DNA of 64,000 nucleotides from Bacillota bacterium (GCA_023386265.1 JAEWKA010000004.1:310001-374000), one strand, 5' to 3'; counted from the stretch's first letter, positions 44,989 to 54,267 are shown. Notes: a model not told the origin generated them from the letters alone. Translations and numbers: made by a program.

Positions 44989-45017
44989 ATTATAATGGAG
45001 TTCATTCGTGTTGTCAA
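44989..45017 (-). promoter_or_regulatory. Consensus promoter of tRNA-Ser
   Basis: On the minus strand, perfect TTGACA (45012-45017), 17-base spacer and perfect TATAAT (44989-44994), about 40 bases before the tRNA. Full consensus fits strong stable-RNA transcription. Confidence 0.8.
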
Positions 45018-45107
45018 GTATAAGTATTGGTTTTCAATGCATAAAGAATCATGAATTTCGGCTATTTCTTTCTTGTATTTTTTACTAAAATTATTGTTTT
45101 CTGTGTA

Positions 45108-45137
45108 TTGAACTTGGATAAACAGGTGTTGTATAAT
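45108..45137 (+). promoter_or_regulatory. Candidate promoter of the lipid kinase gene
   Basis: TTGAAC (45108-45113), 18-base spacer, perfect TATAAT (45132-45137). It gives a leader of roughly 100 bases with no supported open frame. Confidence 0.5.
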
Positions 45138-45245
45138 GAGGAGTATGCTTTGTTATAGAATAAACTTAAAAACAGGGCAACAACCGAGCTTAAACCTGAA
45201 GCATTCGGTTAAATAAATCAACATATAGATACAAGGGTGAATAAA

Positions 45246-46187
45246 GTGGAGCATATTTTTGTAATTAATCCTGCGGCTGGAGCTTCTGACTCGACGAAAC
45301 TGATCGAGGAAGCAATAGCTAAATCAAAGCATGCTGCAATCTGTCATATCTACCGCACTAAAGGCCCCGGCGACGCCACAGATTTCGTTGCAAGAAAATG
45401 CTCACAGAATGCGGGCCCCCTAAGGTTCTATGCCTGTGGCGGCGACGGCACCCTGAATGAGGTTATAAACGGCGCAGTCGACTTTCCTGACGCCAGCGTT
45501 GGGGTATATCCCTGCGGAAGCGGAAACGACTTCGTTAAATACTACGGCGGTACAGAAGGTTTTCTGAACCTTGACGACCTTATTGAAGGCGACGAGCACC
45601 AGATCGATCTCATTCTCGCAAACGGCAAGTACTGCATTAACGTCTTTGATTTTGGATTCGATACAGCAGTTCTGCAGAACATGGAAAATGTCAAATCAAA
45701 AAAGCTGTTGACCGGAAAAGCACCTTACATATACGGCGTGCTGAAGGCCCTTTTTTCTTCAATGAAAACCCAATGCAAAGTGACGGTCGACGGAGAAGTT
45801 ATCTGCAACGACTACGCCCTGCTCTGCACTATCGCAAACGGAAAATATGTCGGCAGTTCCTTTAAATGTGCTCCGCGTTCGGAAAACGACGACGGGCTTT
45901 TGGAAGTCTGTTTAGTGAAGCCTTTTTCAAGGCTCACTTTTTTCCGGCTGATTAAATACTACACCAAAGGCGAGCATCTGGATAATCCTCTGTTTAAGAA
46001 TTATATTATATATCGTCGCGCCAAAAGAATCGACATTCAGGGAGACCGTGACTTCGTCTACGCGCTCGACGGGGAGCTCGTCGAGCAGCCATGTGTGAGC
46101 GTTGAAGCCGTTGAAAAAGCAATAAGCTTTATTCTTCCTCGCGGTATCGATTCTGTAAAGAAGGGCGCTGTCTCTGCCATGAAATAA
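45246..46187 (+). CDS. Diacylglycerol kinase family lipid kinase (YegS/DagK-like)
   Basis: About 313 residues. The N-terminus EHIFVINPAAG and the nucleotide loop CGGDGTLNEVING match the DAG kinase/YegS family; YPCGSGNDF is also conserved. It likely phosphorylates diacylglycerol or a related lipid. I start at GTG 45246 because AAGGGTGA (45233-45240) lies five bases upstream; GTG at 45237 is inside that RBS. The next gene follows after 16 bases. Confidence 0.9.
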   Translation: MEHIFVINPAAGASDSTKLIEEAIAKSKHAAICHIYRTKGPGDATDFVARKCSQNAGPLRFYACGGDGTLNEVINGAVDFPDASVGVYPCGSGNDFVKYYGGTEGFLNLDDLIEGDEHQIDLILANGKYCINVFDFGFDTAVLQNMENVKSKKLLTGKAPYIYGVLKALFSSMKTQCKVTVDGEVICNDYALLCTIANGKYVGSSFKCAPRSENDDGLLEVCLVKPFSRLTFFRLIKYYTKGEHLDNPLFKNYIIYRRAKRIDIQGDRDFVYALDGELVEQPCVSVEAVEKAISFILPRGIDSVKKGAVSAMK

Positions 46188-46203
46188 GAAACGGAGTTTC
46201 CTG

Positions 46204-47679
46204 ATGACGCAAGAAATCTACCAGTACTACCATTACATTTGGGTGTTTTTCATATATGCGTTTATAGGCTGGTGTGTCGAAGTGATTTTTCATGCGGTAT
46301 CTGAAGGAAAGTTTTTAAACCGCGGATTTCTGAACGGTCCCATCTGCCCTATATACGGTTTCGGCGTGCTGACCGTTGCTTTATGCCTCTCCCCTGTAAA
46401 GGAAAATACCCTGCTTTTGTTTTTCGCTTCTGTCATACTTTGCTCAGCACTTGAATTTGTCACAGGCTTTGTACTGGAAAGATTCTTTAACGACAAATGG
46501 TGGGATTATTCGAAAGAGCCGCTCAACATCCACGGTTATATCTGCTTGAAGTTCTCACTAGCTTGGGGACTTGCCTGTCTGCTGGTGGTCAACGTTATCT
46601 ATCCTTTGACGACAAGGCTCATCTTTTTAATTCCTCAAACCTTTGGCTTTGTTCTCCTCGGTATATTCACACTGCTTATGTTTTCCGATATATCTGTTAC
46701 CATTATTGAAACACTGAAACTCAGACGGCAGCTCGTTTATCTGAATAACACCGAAAAAAGTATTCGCAGAGTCTCTGATAGTATCGGCGAAGTCCTTACA
46801 AACAGTACTCTTGACGTAGTAGAAGCTTTTGAAGAAGGTAAAGAGGCGCTTGGGCAAAAAACTGCAAGAGTCAAGCTTGGTCTGAATATCTTCCAGGCGA
46901 GAATTCTGAGGTCTTACCCTCATCTGAGGCGTGGCAGGTATAAGGATAGTATCGTAAGACTGCGTCTGCGCTTCAGAAATGAGCACGAAAGACTGCTCAG
47001 GCATCAGGCCTTTTGGGGCGACCCTCGCGACATCTTATCCGATCTCCCCATCGTTCTTTACCGGAGCACGTTTGAAACCGTCATTGATGTTTTGGAAGCG
47101 AGAGACGGATATACCGCTGGTCATTCAAGACGGGTTGCGATTCTGACAAAGCAGCTTTGCAAGTTCCTTCGTATACCGCCGCTGGAGTCGGAGTTCCTTG
47201 AGCTATCTGCTTCGCTTCACGATTTGGGCAAGGTCGGAATTCCTGATGCAACTCTCAACAAATCAGGAAAACTGAATGACAACGAGTGGTTTGAGATGCG
47301 CCGTCATCCGGATATCGGCGCTGACATCATAATTAAATCCAGCCCAAAGCTGGAGCGAGTCGCCGACATAGTGCGTCATCACCACGAGCATTGGGACGGC
47401 AGCGGTTACCCCTCCGGACTAAAGTGTGGGGAAATACCAAAAGGTTCTCAAATAATCGCAGTCTGCGATGCGGTTGACTCTATGATGATTGAGCGTGTCT
47501 ACAGACTGGCTCTACCGCCCGATGTCTGCAAGCAAGAAATTTTAGCCGGTAAAGGAACTTTGTTCTGTCCGGAGCTTGCCGATATTTTTATTGAAAACTG
47601 GGATAGGCTTGTATCCGGAGTCTATCCGGATACAGATATACTCTCCGCTGCAAAGACTACTGCAGAGCATCAAAACTAA
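46204..47679 (+). CDS. Membrane CmpB-type domain fused to an HD-GYP phosphodiesterase
   Basis: A 491-residue protein. Residues about 1-170 form a multi-helix membrane domain like the PF06541 putative ABC-transporter permease (CmpB) family (FIGWCVEVIFH, NRGFLNGPICPIYGFG). A charged helical linker spans about 171-280. The C-terminal HD-GYP domain (about 285-485) has H307, HDLGKVGIPD (H339, D340), HHEHWDGSGYP (393-403) and DAVDS (422-426), so metal ligands for c-di-GMP hydrolysis look intact. The final TSxRPYR motif is degenerate (IERVYR). A signalling role is inferred. Confidence 0.85.
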   Translation: MTQEIYQYYHYIWVFFIYAFIGWCVEVIFHAVSEGKFLNRGFLNGPICPIYGFGVLTVALCLSPVKENTLLLFFASVILCSALEFVTGFVLERFFNDKWWDYSKEPLNIHGYICLKFSLAWGLACLLVVNVIYPLTTRLIFLIPQTFGFVLLGIFTLLMFSDISVTIIETLKLRRQLVYLNNTEKSIRRVSDSIGEVLTNSTLDVVEAFEEGKEALGQKTARVKLGLNIFQARILRSYPHLRRGRYKDSIVRLRLRFRNEHERLLRHQAFWGDPRDILSDLPIVLYRSTFETVIDVLEARDGYTAGHSRRVAILTKQLCKFLRIPPLESEFLELSASLHDLGKVGIPDATLNKSGKLNDNEWFEMRRHPDIGADIIIKSSPKLERVADIVRHHHEHWDGSGYPSGLKCGEIPKGSQIIAVCDAVDSMMIERVYRLALPPDVCKQEILAGKGTLFCPELADIFIENWDRLVSGVYPDTDILSAAKTTAEHQN

Positions 47680-47682
47680 TAA

Positions 47683-47713
47683 AAAAGCGGGAAACCAAAG
47701 GTTTCCCGCTTTT
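47683..47713. terminator. Bidirectional terminator between convergent genes
   Basis: A perfect 14-bp stem (47683-47696 with 47700-47713), loop AAA, with A-run and T-run on opposite sides, between the HD-GYP fusion and the P-type-ATPase-like gene. Confidence 0.88.
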
Positions 47714-47722
47714 CGTCTTATT

Positions 47723-49636
47723 TTATTCCGAAGAATCGTGCAAATAAACTCCTGTGCAGGCAAGCAAAACCGCCATCGCCGCACTGAAATCAATTAGCAA
47801 TCCAAACCATAACGGAGAGTAGCCCAGCACCGCAAGGGCTAGGATGATGGCCTTGACACAGCAGACAAAAATTGCTCCTCTGACCACGAAATGTTTTGTT
47901 CTGTGGGCGAGCCTAATAACCGAGGGTATCGGGCCGATTCCGTCCTGCATAATTACAACGTCTGTTTTTGACAGTTCTTCGCCGCACGCAACGCCGCCTA
48001 CCATAATTCCCACATCTGCTGCCTCGAACAGTTTTTTGTCGCAATCGCAGTCTCCTACGAAGGCCAGCGCGCTCTTTTTTTCTATACGTCCTTTGATTTC
48101 AGCAAGGCGCAGTATTTTTTCCTCTGTCGAGCACTCGGCATAGTATTCGTCGAGCCCAAGTTCGCTTGCAACCTGCCTGTCCTTTTCACGGCTGTCACCA
48201 GAGATCATCACGATCCTGTCGACATTGGCATTCGCAAGGTTTTTGAAACAACCAGCGAAAGCGTCCTGCTTAATAGTCTCATTAAATGCGATAAATCCCG
48301 CGTACCTACCGCTTACTGACATGTGGAGCTTTGTTCCTTCGTTTGTGCTGCCAGATGGCATTTCTACGCCGTTTTCGTGTAGAAATTCGCTTGTGCCCAA
48401 AAAAATTTTTATGTCCTCAATGGAAACAGATACGCCTTTTTCGGGGTATTCGGTGAATTCTTTGACGAGCGCTGTGTCTATATTCTCGTCAAAAGCATTT
48501 AAAATTGCCTTTGCCAGATAGTGATTGCTCTTTGCCGCTGCATAAGCCGCGACCTTCAAAAAAGTGGCGGAATCCATTCTGTCGGTATTAATCTCTTTGA
48601 CAAGATAGTTCCTGTCCGTCAGTGTACCGGGCTTATTGAAGACAACTGCTTTAACAGTCGCGGAGCTTTCAAGCGCTGTTGCGTGGGTATAGAGAATGCC
48701 CGCATTGCGCCCTGCTGCCATGCCCGCAAAATAAGTCATCGGAATTGAAATAATCACTCCGCACGGTGAAGCTACCGCGATGACCGTTATAATTCTGCGT
48801 ATCGTTTCGGTGAAGCTAATGTTAAAGATTAATGGAAGAGCAAGTAATGACACCAAGCTGATTATAATAGCAGCAGGAACAAAGTAAGTTGTTCTTTTTC
48901 TCCATGCCTTTTCGTTCGCTGTCATCTCTCCGTAGCCCGATTTTAACACGGAGGCCATTTTTTTGAAGAGTGCGTTTTCGGGAAGCTGCGTCGTTTCCGC
49001 AACGAACTGACCTTCCTCACAGACACTGCCGGCTGGTAAATAATCGCCTTTCATAAGGCTCACTTTTTTGTCGCTGCCGGTGATGAAGCTAAGGTTAACC
49101 GAACCCGAACCTTCCTTTATAACGCAGTCGACCGGGACCGACATCCCCTCGTATACCACAAGGCTGCTGCCAATGGGGTATTCCGGATTTGGACTCTCCC
49201 CTTTTTCGACCGAGTCTAAGCCCTTGAGCGTTTTTCTCTCCGGCTCTATGCTTTCGCAAATCATATCCCGCGTCCTGTGGAGAGCGTAGGCGCGAACTAT
49301 ATAGGAAATCTGGAGCAGCAGGAGCGCAATCACACCCTCCGCTCCACGGCTTGTCGCAAAGGACAGCACGACCGCAATCGTCACGGTAAGATTTTCACTC
49401 ATAAATACCCTGTCACGGATATTCTTAACCATTCCGAGCACGATGTCATAACCGCATGCAAGCGCCGCCGTGATTATTAGAATGGAGTTTATATCCTCCG
49501 CAAGCTTCGCGAAATAGAACACGCCGAGCAGCGCGGCGGACAGTATCACTCTTAGTATCAGCAGTATCCCGGGTCTCGTGTAATCTTCTCCCAAGGAGGG
49601 GTAAATTCGCTCTAAAGTGCTTGGTTTCATCGCCAA
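47723..49636 (-). CDS. P-type-ATPase-like protein lacking catalytic Asp (pseudo-enzyme)
   Basis: A 637-residue membrane protein with the fold order of a heavy-metal P1B ATPase but broken motifs. The phosphorylation site reads FNKPGTLT with Asn334 (codon AAT, 48635-48637) where family members have Asp in DKTGT. TGE reads TGS (186-188). The metal motif CPC is SPC (290-292). The HP motif is HY (372-373). GDGxND is GDCDCD (528-533). The frame is intact with no stops and its RBS (GGGAGG) is good, so it appears kept. It probably cannot pump by the usual cycle. It lies 44 bases after fba on the same strand. Confidence 0.85.
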   Translation of the reverse strand: MAMKPSTLERIYPSLGEDYTRPGILLILRVILSAALLGVFYFAKLAEDINSILIITAALACGYDIVLGMVKNIRDRVFMSENLTVTIAVVLSFATSRGAEGVIALLLLQISYIVRAYALHRTRDMICESIEPERKTLKGLDSVEKGESPNPEYPIGSSLVVYEGMSVPVDCVIKEGSGSVNLSFITGSDKKVSLMKGDYLPAGSVCEEGQFVAETTQLPENALFKKMASVLKSGYGEMTANEKAWRKRTTYFVPAAIIISLVSLLALPLIFNISFTETIRRIITVIAVASPCGVIISIPMTYFAGMAAGRNAGILYTHATALESSATVKAVVFNKPGTLTDRNYLVKEINTDRMDSATFLKVAAYAAAKSNHYLAKAILNAFDENIDTALVKEFTEYPEKGVSVSIEDIKIFLGTSEFLHENGVEMPSGSTNEGTKLHMSVSGRYAGFIAFNETIKQDAFAGCFKNLANANVDRIVMISGDSREKDRQVASELGLDEYYAECSTEEKILRLAEIKGRIEKKSALAFVGDCDCDKKLFEAADVGIMVGGVACGEELSKTDVVIMQDGIGPIPSVIRLAHRTKHFVVRGAIFVCCVKAIILALAVLGYSPLWFGLLIDFSAAMAVLLACTGVYLHDSSE

Positions 49637-49680
49637 CCTCCCTAACTGTGTTTCTTTATCGTCCCGCGCCGGATTAATTT

Positions 49681-50616
49681 TTAGGCTTTTCCGTCGCTGC
49701 CCAAGACGTTTACAATCTTGTCCTTCACAAGCTCACGGATATAGTCTCTTGCCGGAGTAAGATACTTTCTGGGGTCAAAGGCGTCCGGATACTTAGCCAT
49801 CGTTTCGCGTATTCCCGCTGTCATCGCAAGCCTCAAATCGGAATCGATGTTGATCTTGCAGACTGCCATTCTTGCCGCCTCACGGAGCATATCCTCCGGA
49901 ATTCCTATTGCGTCCTTGAGCTGTCCGCCGTTAGCATTAATAATCTCAACATATTTGGGGATAACGGAAGAAGAGCCGTGCAGAACTATGGGGAATCCGG
50001 GCAATCTCTTTTCGACCTCGGTAAGGATATCGAAACGGAGCTGCGGATTTGTGCCGGGCTTAAATTTGAAAGCGCCGTGGCTTGTCCCGATTGCAATTGC
50101 AAGCGAATCACAGCCGGTGCGGGTAACGAATTCCTCGACTTCGTCGGGCTGAGTATATGAGCTGTCCTCTGCCTTAACTTTAATTTCGTCCTCAACACCA
50201 GCAAGTCTTCCCAGCTCTGCTTCGACAGAGACTCCCCTGTCGTGTGCGTATGCGACGACCTTTTTTGTAAGCTCGATGTTGTCATCGAAACTCAGATGCG
50301 AACCATCGATCATGACGGAGGTGAACCCGCCGTCAATGCAGGATTTGCAGAGTTCAAAGCTGTCACCATGGTCAAGGTGAAGGCAAATCGGAAGATCGGT
50401 GTCCTCGACAGCCGCCTCGACAAGCTTCATTAGGTAAACGTGCTTTGCATATTTTCTCGCGCCGGCAGATACCTGCAGTATGAGCGGCGAACGAACCTCA
50501 GCCGCTGCCTCGGTTATTCCTTGGATGATCTCCATGTTGTTTACGTTAAATGCACCTATGGCATAATGACCTTCATAAGCTTTCCTAAACATTTCCTTTG
50601 AAGTTACGATTGGCAT
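49681..50616 (-). CDS. fba: Class II fructose-1,6-bisphosphate aldolase
   Basis: A 311-residue zinc enzyme of glycolysis. It opens MPIVTSKEMFRKAYEG and has ICLHLDHGDSFE with the catalytic Asp and zinc-ligand His, SVMIDGSH, and a further ligand region IAIGTSHGAFK. It is divergent from the phosphofructokinase gene, so the two steps around FBP sit back to back. Confidence 0.95.
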   Translation of the reverse strand: MPIVTSKEMFRKAYEGHYAIGAFNVNNMEIIQGITEAAAEVRSPLILQVSAGARKYAKHVYLMKLVEAAVEDTDLPICLHLDHGDSFELCKSCIDGGFTSVMIDGSHLSFDDNIELTKKVVAYAHDRGVSVEAELGRLAGVEDEIKVKAEDSSYTQPDEVEEFVTRTGCDSLAIAIGTSHGAFKFKPGTNPQLRFDILTEVEKRLPGFPIVLHGSSSVIPKYVEIINANGGQLKDAIGIPEDMLREAARMAVCKINIDSDLRLAMTAGIRETMAKYPDAFDPRKYLTPARDYIRELVKDKIVNVLGSDGKA

Positions 50617-50671
50617 AAGCTCAACTCCTTGTATATAATAAAAATTTTTAACAAAATAAACCTATCTATGT

Positions 50672-50700
50672 ATTTTACTCCAAAATTGTGTTATCATCAA
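50672..50700 (-). promoter_or_regulatory. Promoter of fba
   Basis: On the minus strand, TTGATG (50695-50700), 17-base spacer, TAAAAT (50672-50677). I could not settle a promoter for the divergent phosphofructokinase gene. Confidence 0.5.
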
Positions 50701-50758
50701 CATGTTTGAGATATTTCGTACAAAATTATTTTTAACTGTCAAATAGGAGGCTAATTTT

Positions 50759-52009
50759 ATGGACAAAGAACTCAGAGGCGCCTGTATAATCGGTCAGTCC
50801 GGTGGGCCTACCGCCGTTATCAACGCCAGCGCATACGGCGTCATTCGCACGGCGCTTGATACGGACTGCATTACAAAGGTTTATGGCGCAGCGAACGGAA
50901 TCAGAGGCGTTTTGGATGATAAGCTGTATATCATGGACGAGGAAGACCCGCAGGAGCTTGAGCTTCTTAAAAACACCCCCTCCTCTGAGCTTGGCTCTGT
51001 GAGATATAAAATTGCCGATCCCGAAAAGGATGACAAGGATTATAAGCGTATACTTGAAATATTTAAGAAATACGATGTGCGCTACTTTTTCTATAACGGC
51101 GGCAACGACTCGATGGACACCTGCGAAAAAATCAGCCGTTACATGAAAAGCGTGGGCTACGACTGCCGCGTGATGGGCGTTCCAAAGACCATAGATAACG
51201 ACCTTTTCGGAACAGACCACTGCCCCGGCTTCGGAAGCGCAGCCAAATATATTGCTACCTCCTGCATGGAGGTTTCCAAGGACGCGAGAGTTTACGACAC
51301 AGGAATGATTACCGTTGTTGAAATCATGGGTCGTCATGCCGGCTGGCTGGCAGGAAGCGCAGCGCTTGCAAGCTACTGCGGCTCCGGTCCCGATTTAGTC
51401 TATCTTCCCGAGGTCAACTTCGATTACGAAAAGTTTTGCGCTGATGTAACCGAAATCTATAAAAAGAGCGGCAAGGTGCTTGTCGCGGTATCGGAAGGAA
51501 TTCACGACGCGGAGGGCAAATTTATTTCCGAATACGGCTCCACAACCGCTCAGGCGAAGGACGCTTTCGGCCATTCCCAGCTCGGCGGACTTGCCGTTCA
51601 GCTTGCGGACGAGCTTAAGAAAAGAACCGGCGCAAAGGTTCGCGGAATCGAGCTTAGTCTGCTCCAGCGCTGCGGCGCTCACCTTGCCTCCAAGGTCGAT
51701 GTTGACGAGGCGGTCCTGGCCGGTAAAACCGCGGTTGAAGCGGCTGTCAGCGGTGAAAGCGGCAAGATGGTCGCATTTGAGCGCGAATACGTTGACGGAA
51801 AATACGTCTGCAACACCAAGCTAATACCGCTCGGAAGTGTTGCAAACTTTGAGAAGAAAGTCCCTCTCGAGTGGATAACCGAGGACGGCAGCAACGTAAC
51901 GAAAGACTTCATCGACTATGCCCTGCCCCTGATTCAGGGCGCGCCCGAGCGTGCGGTTGAAAATTCCCTCCCGCGCTACGCAAGGCTGAAAAAGGTCGTT
52001 GCGAAGTAG
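50759..52009 (+). CDS. pfp: Phosphofructokinase, predicted PPi-dependent
   Basis: A 416-residue member of the PFK family, longer than the bacterial ATP enzyme (about 320). It opens with IGQSGGPTAVIN. At the phosphate-donor site it reads GGNDS (114-118) with Asp117 where ATP enzymes have Gly, and PKTIDND with Lys143, a pattern known to favour pyrophosphate. RBS AGGAGG lies eight bases upstream. It makes FBP for the adjacent aldolase. Annotated in many genomes simply as 6-phosphofructokinase; donor choice is inferred. Confidence 0.9.
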   Translation: MDKELRGACIIGQSGGPTAVINASAYGVIRTALDTDCITKVYGAANGIRGVLDDKLYIMDEEDPQELELLKNTPSSELGSVRYKIADPEKDDKDYKRILEIFKKYDVRYFFYNGGNDSMDTCEKISRYMKSVGYDCRVMGVPKTIDNDLFGTDHCPGFGSAAKYIATSCMEVSKDARVYDTGMITVVEIMGRHAGWLAGSAALASYCGSGPDLVYLPEVNFDYEKFCADVTEIYKKSGKVLVAVSEGIHDAEGKFISEYGSTTAQAKDAFGHSQLGGLAVQLADELKKRTGAKVRGIELSLLQRCGAHLASKVDVDEAVLAGKTAVEAAVSGESGKMVAFEREYVDGKYVCNTKLIPLGSVANFEKKVPLEWITEDGSNVTKDFIDYALPLIQGAPERAVENSLPRYARLKKVVAK

Positions 52010-52032
52010 ATTATACCATAAGATAACAACAA

Positions 52033-52078
52033 AATAAGTAAAGAGCTTTCGGCACGCGCCGAAAGCTCTTTACTTATT
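52033..52078. terminator. Strong terminator after pfp
   Basis: A perfect 21-bp stem (52033-52053 with 52058-52078), loop ACGC, 23 bases after the pfp stop. Likely also serves the leftward small gene. Confidence 0.88.
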
Positions 52079-52115
52079 AAATGAAAAAACATTTTTATTA
52101 AGAACAAATGTAACC

Positions 52116-52388
52116 CTACTCAACCATTACTATATATACCCATAATATAACGGTGAAAACAGTAAAAGTTACAGCTATTTTTTTATTTGTGGTCTTCTCA
52201 GCAACTCCTCCTCGACCGGGTAAAATGACGTTTGTAATTGAGTTAATATCCACATCAATCCAAAAATTAACACAAATAAGTATGGATGCAACGCCTTTTA
52301 GATAAATATCTATGCTAGGAATAAACAAAAGTATAAATAAAACAGCTGTTAATATTGCAAGTATGTTATTTGTACTTTTCTTTTTCAT
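52116..52388 (-). CDS. 90-aa membrane protein, function unknown
   Basis: A small protein with three hydrophobic segments (AVLFILLFIPSI, VASILICVNFWI and FTVFTVILWVYIVMV). Not recognised. AAGGA lies about nine bases before the ATG. It follows ribF by 26 bases on the same strand and may be cotranscribed. Its codons are AT-rich compared with neighbours, so recent gain is possible. Confidence 0.55.
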   Translation of the reverse strand: MKKKSTNNILAILTAVLFILLFIPSIDIYLKGVASILICVNFWIDVDINSITNVILPGRGGVAEKTTNKKIAVTFTVFTVILWVYIVMVE

Positions 52389-52414
52389 ATACTTATTCCT
52401 TGTCTGCTGAGATT

Positions 52415-53323
52415 TTATGCTTGTTCAAACACCGCCCGCGTCTCCTCGATATCCTTTGCTATCTGTGCGCTGAGTTCTTCGGTGCTTTCAAATTTTCTCT
52501 CCGCGCGGAGATACTTATAAAATCCCACACGGACATATTCGCCGTAAAGATCGCCGTCAAAGTCTAAGATATATGTTTCGATGGAAACCTTGCCGTTTTC
52601 ACCGAAGGTCGGGCGCACACCAACGTTTGTTACCGCGAGCTTATCGCCGCTCTCAAGAAAAACCTTTGCCGCGTAAACGCCTCTTTCCGGCATAACAAGA
52701 CTTTCGTCGTCGCCGTCGAGGTTAATGGTCGGCGTTCCGAGCTTCCGGCCAACTTTGCGTCCGTCTCTGACCGTTCCAGCAAAAATGTACGGGTGTCCCA
52801 AAAAGTAATTCGCTCTTTCAATTTCGCCGTTCACGATAAGTTCGCGGATGAATGTTGAGCTTACGGTAATTCCGTCCAGCGTGAATTTCGGTATAACATC
52901 GCAGCCGATGCCGATTTTGGCGCAGTATTCGGAAATCCTCTGGGGATTTCCCTCACCCTTATAACCGCAATGGAAGTCATGTCCGATAACAAGATGCGTG
53001 GCTGAATACTTTTCGATAAGTGAATCAATGAAGTTCTGCCACTGCATTTCCATAGTGTTTTTATCAAAATGGTAGATAATTACGTCCTCAACTTCGAAAA
53101 GACGACGAATTATATCCGCGCGTGTTCTCACGCTGCCTATCAGCGGGACGCTGTGTCCTGTTATGACGGCTTCGGGGCTAACATCAAAGGAAAGTACCGC
53201 CGGCGTGGCTTTGAGCTCGTCGGCGCGTTTTTTTGCCATTTCGATGAGCTGCGCGTGTCCTCTGTGGACTCCGTCAAAAAAACCGAGAGCAATCACAGTC
53301 TTATCTTCTGTGTTTACTGACAT
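52415..53323 (-). CDS. ribF: Bifunctional riboflavin kinase / FAD synthetase
   Basis: A 302-residue enzyme making FMN then FAD. N-terminal FAD synthetase (about 1-170) has LGFFDGVHRGH; the C-terminal kinase has KLGTPTINL, RGVYAAKV and NVGVRPTFG. Last gene of the usual truB-ribF end of the infB operon. Confidence 0.97.
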   Translation of the reverse strand: MSVNTEDKTVIALGFFDGVHRGHAQLIEMAKKRADELKATPAVLSFDVSPEAVITGHSVPLIGSVRTRADIIRRLFEVEDVIIYHFDKNTMEMQWQNFIDSLIEKYSATHLVIGHDFHCGYKGEGNPQRISEYCAKIGIGCDVIPKFTLDGITVSSTFIRELIVNGEIERANYFLGHPYIFAGTVRDGRKVGRKLGTPTINLDGDDESLVMPERGVYAAKVFLESGDKLAVTNVGVRPTFGENGKVSIETYILDFDGDLYGEYVRVGFYKYLRAERKFESTEELSAQIAKDIEETRAVFEQA

Positions 53324-53397
53324 TATTACCTCCGAACGCCGAAAACACTATAATTTCGGCGCGTGACCATAAGTTTAAGGTTTTGCGTTTTATTGAG

Positions 53398-54267
53398 CTA
53401 TATCTCAAAAAAGCTCTTTACCGTGCTCATTATGCCGTTTTCGACATTTGCAAGCATCAGAAAGCTCCCATTTCCATCGTAAGCACGATATTTTCCATCC
53501 GCAAGCGGAGTTTCAAAGCTGTTTCCGTTCAGGCAGCGCTTTAGCTGCTGTTCCGTTAAGGTAAAGCACGGATATTCTTCAAAAAGCGAATCAACAGGCA
53601 TAAATATCGTATCGAGCCCGCCTTTTTTGGCAAGCTCGCTGATTTCGACTAAGGTATGCGCGTCTTTTATTGAATACTCTCCCGCCGCTGTTCTGCGAAG
53701 CTTTGATAGAGTCGCACCGGTTCCGAGTCTCTCACCGATATCGCTCACCAGTGAGCGAATATATGTGCCCTTTGAGCAGACAACACGGAGAAGGAAATCG
53801 TCGTTTTCTACACCGAGAAACTCGAGCTTTTTTATCGTGACAGGTCTGCTTTCCCTTTCGATCTCAACGCCTTTTCGCGCAAGCTCATAGAGCTTTTTTC
53901 CGCCTACTTTAATAGCGGAATACATCGGCGGCGTCTGCAGAAGCTCTCCAGTGAATTCGGGAAGAACGGATAATAGATCGTCTCTTGAAAAAGTTTTCTC
54001 GGAGGTTTTAAGTACTGTTCCCGTGATGTCCTGCGTATCGGTGACTATACCTGGGCGCAGGGCTGCAATATATTCCTTTTCATGGCTTTCGGCGAACTCC
54101 ACTGCTCTTGTCGCACGTCCGACGAAAACAACAAGCAACCCCGTTGACATCGGGTCTAGAGTCCCAGAGTGCCCGATGCGGCGTTCACGCAAAATTCCGC
54201 GGAGCTTCGCGACTACATCAAAGCTCGTAAAGCCCTCGGGCTTGTCTACGAGGATGATACCGTTCAT
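53398..54267 (-). CDS. truB: tRNA pseudouridine-55 synthase TruB
   Basis: A 289-residue enzyme with the catalytic Asp38 in GHSGTLDPMSTGLL and the second motif PPMYSAIKVGGKKLYELAR. Overlaps the nrnA stop by four bases. Confidence 0.97.
   Translation of the reverse strand: MNGIILVDKPEGFTSFDVVAKLRGILRERRIGHSGTLDPMSTGLLVVFVGRATRAVEFAESHEKEYIAALRPGIVTDTQDITGTVLKTSEKTFSRDDLLSVLPEFTGELLQTPPMYSAIKVGGKKLYELARKGVEIERESRPVTIKKLEFLGVENDDFLLRVVCSKGTYIRSLVSDIGERLGTGATLSKLRRTAAGEYSIKDAHTLVEISELAKKGGLDTIFMPVDSLFEEYPCFTLTEQQLKRCLNGNSFETPLADGKYRAYDGNGSFLMLANVENGIMSTVKSFFEI

Noticed and set aside
45144..45215. 23-codon open frame (ATG CTT TGT TAT...) in the lipid kinase leader
   Set aside because: GAGGAG lies only one base before the ATG, too close to act as its RBS, and the peptide matches nothing known.
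47723..49636. Treating the P-type-ATPase-like gene as a decayed pseudogene
   Set aside because: No frameshift or stop over 637 codons, an intact RBS and complete membrane segments argue it is expressed.
50732..51337. Long open frame opposite the phosphofructokinase gene
   Set aside because: Shadow of the pfp reading frame; no RBS or recognisable motif.
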